Shown here piece by piece: positions 4,544-7,791 of a stretch of 7,791 bases of DNA. The DNA is taken from positions 1 through 7,791 of the forward strand of contig JAEWOA010000164.1 of NCBI GenBank assembly GCA_023461115.1, in the 5' to 3' direction. Every line of letters starts with the position of its first letter. Within the stretch, counting starts at the first letter, position 1. The DNA comes from Actinomycetes bacterium. GTDB lineage: Bacteria > Actinomycetota > Actinomycetes > Actinomycetales > Cellulomonadaceae. The notes below the pieces were generated by a model. It ran no database searches. It worked only from the letters and a program-made list of their open reading frames with translations, and was not told the DNA's origin. The position numbers and the translations under genes were made by a program.

Positions 4544-7500
4544 TCAGGACGCCGAGCCGCCCTCCAACCGCGCCTCCGCCGCGATCGCCCGCTGGATCGC
4601 GTCGTCGAGCCGGTCCTGCGCCGCGCCGTACGCCGCGAAGTCACCCTTCGCCAGCGCCTCCTGGCCCGCCCTGATCGCCGCGTTCGCGTCGTCGAGCGCC
4701 TGCTTGAGCTCGGCCTGGGCGTCGCCGCCAGGCTCGTTCGTCGGCGGCGTCGTGGGCTCGGTCGTCGGCTCGTCGGTCGGCGGCGTCGTCGGCTCGTCGG
4801 TCGGCGGGGTCGTCGGCCCGTCGGGCGGGGTCTGGCCGCCCGGCGTCTCGACGCCCGAGTCGCCGCCGAAGATCTGGTCGAGCGCCTCGTCGAGCGTCGC
4901 GGCGAAGCCCACGTCGTCGCCGAAGCCCACGATCACCCGCTGCAGCAACGGGAACGTGGTGCCGGTCGCGGCCTGCAGGTAGATCGGCTGCACGTACAGC
5001 AGCCCGCCACCCACCGGGAGCGTCAGCAGGTTGCCGTGCACGATCGTCGCGTCACCGCGCCCCAGCAGCGTCAACGCGGCGCTCACGTCGGGGTCGGTGT
5101 TGAAGTTGTTGTTCGCCTGGCCGGGCCCGGGGACCGTGGAGTTGCGTGGCAGCTCCAGGAGCCGCAGCGTGCCGTAGTCCTTGGACGGTTTGCCCTTGGT
5201 CGAGCCCGCCTCCGCGTCCACCGCGAGGTAGCCGGTCATGACGTTGCGCGCGTTCTCACCGAACGGGATGAACGTCGACGTCAGCGAGAACCGCTCGCTG
5301 TCCTGGTCGGGCATGCGCAGCGTCAGGTAGTACGGCGGCTGGGGCACCGGGGACTTGGCCGTCGGGTCGTTCGGCACGGCCCAGAAGTCGTTGCCCGTGA
5401 AGAACTGCCGGGGGTCGGACACGTGGTAGCGGGCCAGCAGGCTGCGCTGCACCTTGAACAGGTCCTCGGGGTAGCGCAGGTGGCTCATCAGCGAGCCGTC
5501 GATCTCCGAGATCGGCTTGAGGGACGTCGGGAACACACTCGACCACGCCTTGAGCACCGGGTCGTCCGCGTCCCACGTGTAGAGCGTGACCTCGCCGGTG
5601 TATGCGTCGACCGTCGCCTTCACCGAGTTGCGGATGTAGTTGACCGTCTCGGCCTGCAGCGCCTCGATCGTCGACGACGACTGCGTGAGCGAGTCGATCG
5701 TCGCGGTGTCCAGCGTCAGCGACGCCGCGTACGGGTACTGGTCGGTCGTCGTGTAGCCGTCGACCACCCACACCACGCGGCCGTCGACGACCGCCGGGTA
5801 CGTGCGCCCGTCGAGCGTCAGGTAGGGGGCGACTTTCTTGACGCGCTCGCGCGGCTGGCGGTCGTACAGGATCTGCGAGTCCGGCGTCACGCGGTCCGAG
5901 AACAGGATCTGCTCGGAGCCGAACTTGATCGCGTACAGCAGCTTGTTCAGCGGGTTGCCGATGCTCGGCCCGGCCGAGATGTCCTGCGTCGGGAACCGCG
6001 TGGGCACCGAGCTGGCCGCGTCGTCGCCGCCCGGGTAGTCCAGCTCCCAGCCGGACGAGCCGTCCGGCCCGCCGACGATCGAGTACTGCGGCGACCGTTG
6101 GCCGAAGTAGATGCGCGGCTCGTAGTCGCCCATGAGCCCGGTGGACGGGATGCCGCCCTCCCAGAAGTCGGGGGCGCCGCGCGCCGCCGTCTGGTTGCCG
6201 TACGCCGCGACCACACCGAACCCGTGCGTGTAGACGGTCGTGTCGTTGATCCAGTTGCGCTGGCTGCTCTCCAGGCCGTTGAGGTCCAGCTCACGCACCG
6301 CGATCACGGTGTCCCGGCTCTCGCCGTCGATCGTGTACCGGTCGACCGAGAGCGAGTCGGCGAAGTTGTAGAAGTTGCGGATCTGCTCGAGCTGCTTGAA
6401 CGACGGGCTGACGATCTGCGGGTCGAGCAGCCGGATCGACGCGGTCGTCTCCGCGTCCTCGCGCAGCGCGCCCGCCTCGCCGGTCGCCGTCGCGTCGTAC
6501 GGCGTGACCTTGACGTCGTTGAGCTCGTAGGCGTCCCGCGTCGCCTGGATGTTGCGCTCGATGTACTCCGACTCCGCGTCCTGCTGGTTCGGCTGCACCT
6601 GGAATCGCTGCACGACCGCGGGGTAGATCCCCCCGACCGCGACCGCCGCGACGACCATCAGGCCGACGCCGATGAGCGGCAGGCGCCAGTTCCCGCGGAT
6701 CGCGGTCACGACGAAGATCACGGCGACGACCACCGCGATGCTCGCGAGGATCGCCTTCGACGGGATCACCGCGTGCACGTCGGTGTACGCGGCGCCGTCG
6801 AACCGGTCCGCGGTCTTGGTGAGGATCGAGTACCGGTCCAGCCAGTAGTTGGCCGCGATCAGCAGCATCAGGACGGCGCCGGTGACCGAGAGCTGCACCC
6901 GCGCGGCGCGCGTGGTGCGGGGCGTCGGGTCGTCACGACGACCGCCGATCCGCAGGCCGCCGTACAGGTACTGCGTCGCGACCGCGCATACCGCCGACAG
7001 CACGGTCACGGCCATCAGGAACGAGACGATGAACCGCAGCCCCGGCAGCGTGAACAGGTAGAAGCCCAGGTCGATGCCGTACTGCGGGTCGTCCTTGCCC
7101 ACCGGGCCGCCGTGGATCCACAGCTGCACGGTCCCCCACTGCTGGGACGCCGCGGCGCCCGCGAACAGCCCGAGCACCGCGGGCGCCGCGATCATCACGA
7201 TCTTGCGCAGCGGCTCGATCGCCTCGCGGTACTGGTCCAGGCTCGCCTGCTCAGGCGTCGACGGCGCGTACACAGGCCGCGACTGGTAGCCGTACCGCAG
7301 GCTGAACCCGACCGCGAGCCCCATCAGCAGGAAGCCCGCGAGGAACAGCAGCCCGCGCGTGCCCCATTCGGTGCGGAGCACCTCGACGAACCCGACCTGC
7401 TCGAACCACAGGATCTCGGTCCACACCTGGGACATGATCAGCACCAGGACGACGATCACGGCCAGCACGATCAGCGTCGGGATCAGCGCGCCGCGCCGAC

Positions 7501-7552
7501 GGCGTCCCCCTGTCGGTCGTGGGGCGGGGCGGGGCGTGCTGGGGAAGGTCAC
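4544..7552 (-). CDS. UPF0182 family membrane protein
   Basis: A 1002-residue protein of the uncharacterised UPF0182 family, common in Actinobacteria; its role is unknown. A basic stretch (GRRRRG, 16-21) is followed by about seven hydrophobic segments near 22-42, 65-85, 118-136, 164-193, 218-236, 267-285 and 290-311. Family-typical sequence is SQVWTEILWFEQVGFVEVL (41-59). After about 311 comes a long soluble region, probably outside the cell, then a Pro/Thr linker with TPPTDEPT repeats (about 903-943) and a helical, charged C-terminal segment (about 946-998). The length matches the family. The GTG start at 7550-7552 was chosen because the family N-terminus begins there and GAGGAA (7556-7561) lies just upstream; the frame stays open to 7714 but without family-like sequence. 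It reads toward the importer operon, 131 bp away, and is divergent from the PPA1309-type gene. Confidence 0.95.
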   Translation of the reverse strand: MTFPSTPRPAPRPTGGRRRRGALIPTLIVLAVIVVLVLIMSQVWTEILWFEQVGFVEVLRTEWGTRGLLFLAGFLLMGLAVGFSLRYGYQSRPVYAPSTPEQASLDQYREAIEPLRKIVMIAAPAVLGLFAGAAASQQWGTVQLWIHGGPVGKDDPQYGIDLGFYLFTLPGLRFIVSFLMAVTVLSAVCAVATQYLYGGLRIGGRRDDPTPRTTRAARVQLSVTGAVLMLLIAANYWLDRYSILTKTADRFDGAAYTDVHAVIPSKAILASIAVVVAVIFVVTAIRGNWRLPLIGVGLMVVAAVAVGGIYPAVVQRFQVQPNQQDAESEYIERNIQATRDAYELNDVKVTPYDATATGEAGALREDAETTASIRLLDPQIVSPSFKQLEQIRNFYNFADSLSVDRYTIDGESRDTVIAVRELDLNGLESSQRNWINDTTVYTHGFGVVAAYGNQTAARGAPDFWEGGIPSTGLMGDYEPRIYFGQRSPQYSIVGGPDGSSGWELDYPGGDDAASSVPTRFPTQDISAGPSIGNPLNKLLYAIKFGSEQILFSDRVTPDSQILYDRQPRERVKKVAPYLTLDGRTYPAVVDGRVVWVVDGYTTTDQYPYAASLTLDTATIDSLTQSSSTIEALQAETVNYIRNSVKATVDAYTGEVTLYTWDADDPVLKAWSSVFPTSLKPISEIDGSLMSHLRYPEDLFKVQRSLLARYHVSDPRQFFTGNDFWAVPNDPTAKSPVPQPPYYLTLRMPDQDSERFSLTSTFIPFGENARNVMTGYLAVDAEAGSTKGKPSKDYGTLRLLELPRNSTVPGPGQANNNFNTDPDVSAALTLLGRGDATIVHGNLLTLPVGGGLLYVQPIYLQAATGTTFPLLQRVIVGFGDDVGFAATLDEALDQIFGGDSGVETPGGQTPPDGPTTPPTDEPTTPPTDEPTTEPTTPPTNEPGGDAQAELKQALDDANAAIRAGQEALAKGDFAAYGAAQDRLDDAIQRAIAAEARLEGGSAS
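4761..4825 (-). repeat. 24-bp tandem repeats encoding the Pro/Thr linker
   Basis: The 24-bp unit beginning GTCGTCGGCTCGTCGGTCGG on the plus strand occurs at 4761-4784 and 4785-4808 with one difference. A diverged partial copy starts at 4809, and related sequence precedes 4761. On the coding strand it gives the eight-residue PTTPPTDE repeat of the UPF0182 linker. It is in frame, so copy number could vary between strains. Confidence 0.8.
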
Positions 7553-7685
7553 GGGTTCCTCATCGTCGTCGGCGGTGATGGCGGTGCGCTCACGCGAGCC
7601 GTAGGCGAGCAGCCCACGTCCGGTGAACGGCCCGGCCCGGGCCCAGGTTCCCACATCCGCGCCGACGGCACGTCGTGATGCGAGC
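7553..7685. other. Divergent intergenic region between the UPF0182 and PPA1309-type genes
   Basis: A gap of 133 bp that should hold both divergent promoters. I see no convincing -10/-35 pair on either strand. It contains a perfect 10-bp palindrome, GGCCCGGGCC (7634-7643), which is expected fairly often at this GC content. The plus-strand gene has no Shine-Dalgarno sequence here. Confidence 0.5.
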
Positions 7686-7791
7686 ATGGTCCGCGTGACC
7701 GACAACTCCGCCACGCCCCCACGCCCGTCCGCGCCCTCCGGGGCCCCCGCGGCGGCGCTCGCCGACGCGGTCCGCGAGGTCGAGCACCACG
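7686..7791 (+). CDS. PPA1309 family protein, N-terminal fragment (runs off the window)
   Basis: Only the first 35 codons are present and the gene continues past the right edge. After a Pro/Ala-rich start, the segment AALADAVREVEHH (23-35) resembles the opening helix of PPA1309-family proteins, an uncharacterised actinobacterial family often found beside UPF0182 genes. ATG at 7686 gives MVRVTDNSATPPRP; the in-frame GTG at 7695 (MTDNSATPPRP) is an equally good start. Neither has a Shine-Dalgarno sequence, so a leaderless transcript is possible. The assignment rests on a short match plus the conserved divergent position next to UPF0182. Confidence 0.6.
   Translation, partial: MVRVTDNSATPPRPSAPSGAPAAALADAVREVEHH

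Noticed and set aside
7634..7643. Palindrome GGCCCGGGCC as an operator
   Set aside because: Made only of G and C in very GC-rich DNA, with no second copy or known binding family; likely chance.
4376..7678. An 1100-codon open frame on the plus strand, antisense to the UPF0182 gene
   Set aside because: It is Arg/Val/Asp-rich with no recognisable domain and mirrors a clear UPF0182 gene in full. Long antisense frames are normal at this GC content.
7553..7714. A 54-residue extension of the UPF0182 protein to the ATG at 7712-7714
   Set aside because: It would overlap the divergent gene's start and lacks family-like sequence; the GTG at 7552 has a nearby GAGGAA.

Overview
The window is very GC-rich, with GTG and TTG starts, 4-base GTGA gene overlaps, long antisense shadow ORFs and a UPF0182/PPA1309 divergent gene pair. 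Together these point to a high-GC actinobacterium. A Micrococcales member such as Cellulomonas or a relative is my best guess, made from protein style only and not from a search.

Layout, left to right. A complete MBL-fold metallohydrolase lies on the minus strand (3-773). Just upstream of it in the same direction is the C-terminal third of a LacI-family regulator (814-1164). Its DNA-binding end is missing, and its homology stops where the next gene's control region begins. A Fur-family regulator, most likely the zinc-type (Zur), runs on the plus strand (1218-1637). It is preceded by an inverted repeat resembling a metal-regulator operator and by a 17-bp tandem duplication that has copied its ribosome-binding site and GTG start. 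Convergent to it is a minus-strand operon for a Zn/Mn-family ABC importer. The order of translation is substrate-binding lipoprotein (3531-4412), ATPase (2740-3534) and permease (1739-2743), and both junctions are GTGA overlaps. Further upstream on the minus strand is a 1002-residue UPF0182 membrane protein (4544-7552). At the right edge, divergent from it, is the 5' end of a PPA1309-family gene (7686 to beyond the window).

How the genes work together. The Fur-family protein is the obvious candidate repressor of the importer operon next to it. Candidate operators are seen ahead of the regulator (1142-1169) and ahead of the binding-protein gene (4465-4479), but neither is a perfect consensus. 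The binding protein has a His-His-Glu-Glu set at the expected metal-ligand positions, nearer to the manganese-type pattern than the three-histidine ZnuA pattern. The metal is therefore left open as zinc or manganese.

I found no RNA gene, CRISPR array, insertion sequence, phage element or attachment site. No gene-free stretch exceeds 300 bases; the longest are about 131 bp (4413-4543) and 133 bp (7553-7685). I did not find a clearly new system. The most unusual points are the duplicated translation start of the regulator, the truncated LacI gene at the same spot, the repeat-built N-terminus of the permease, and the metal-ligand set of the binding protein.
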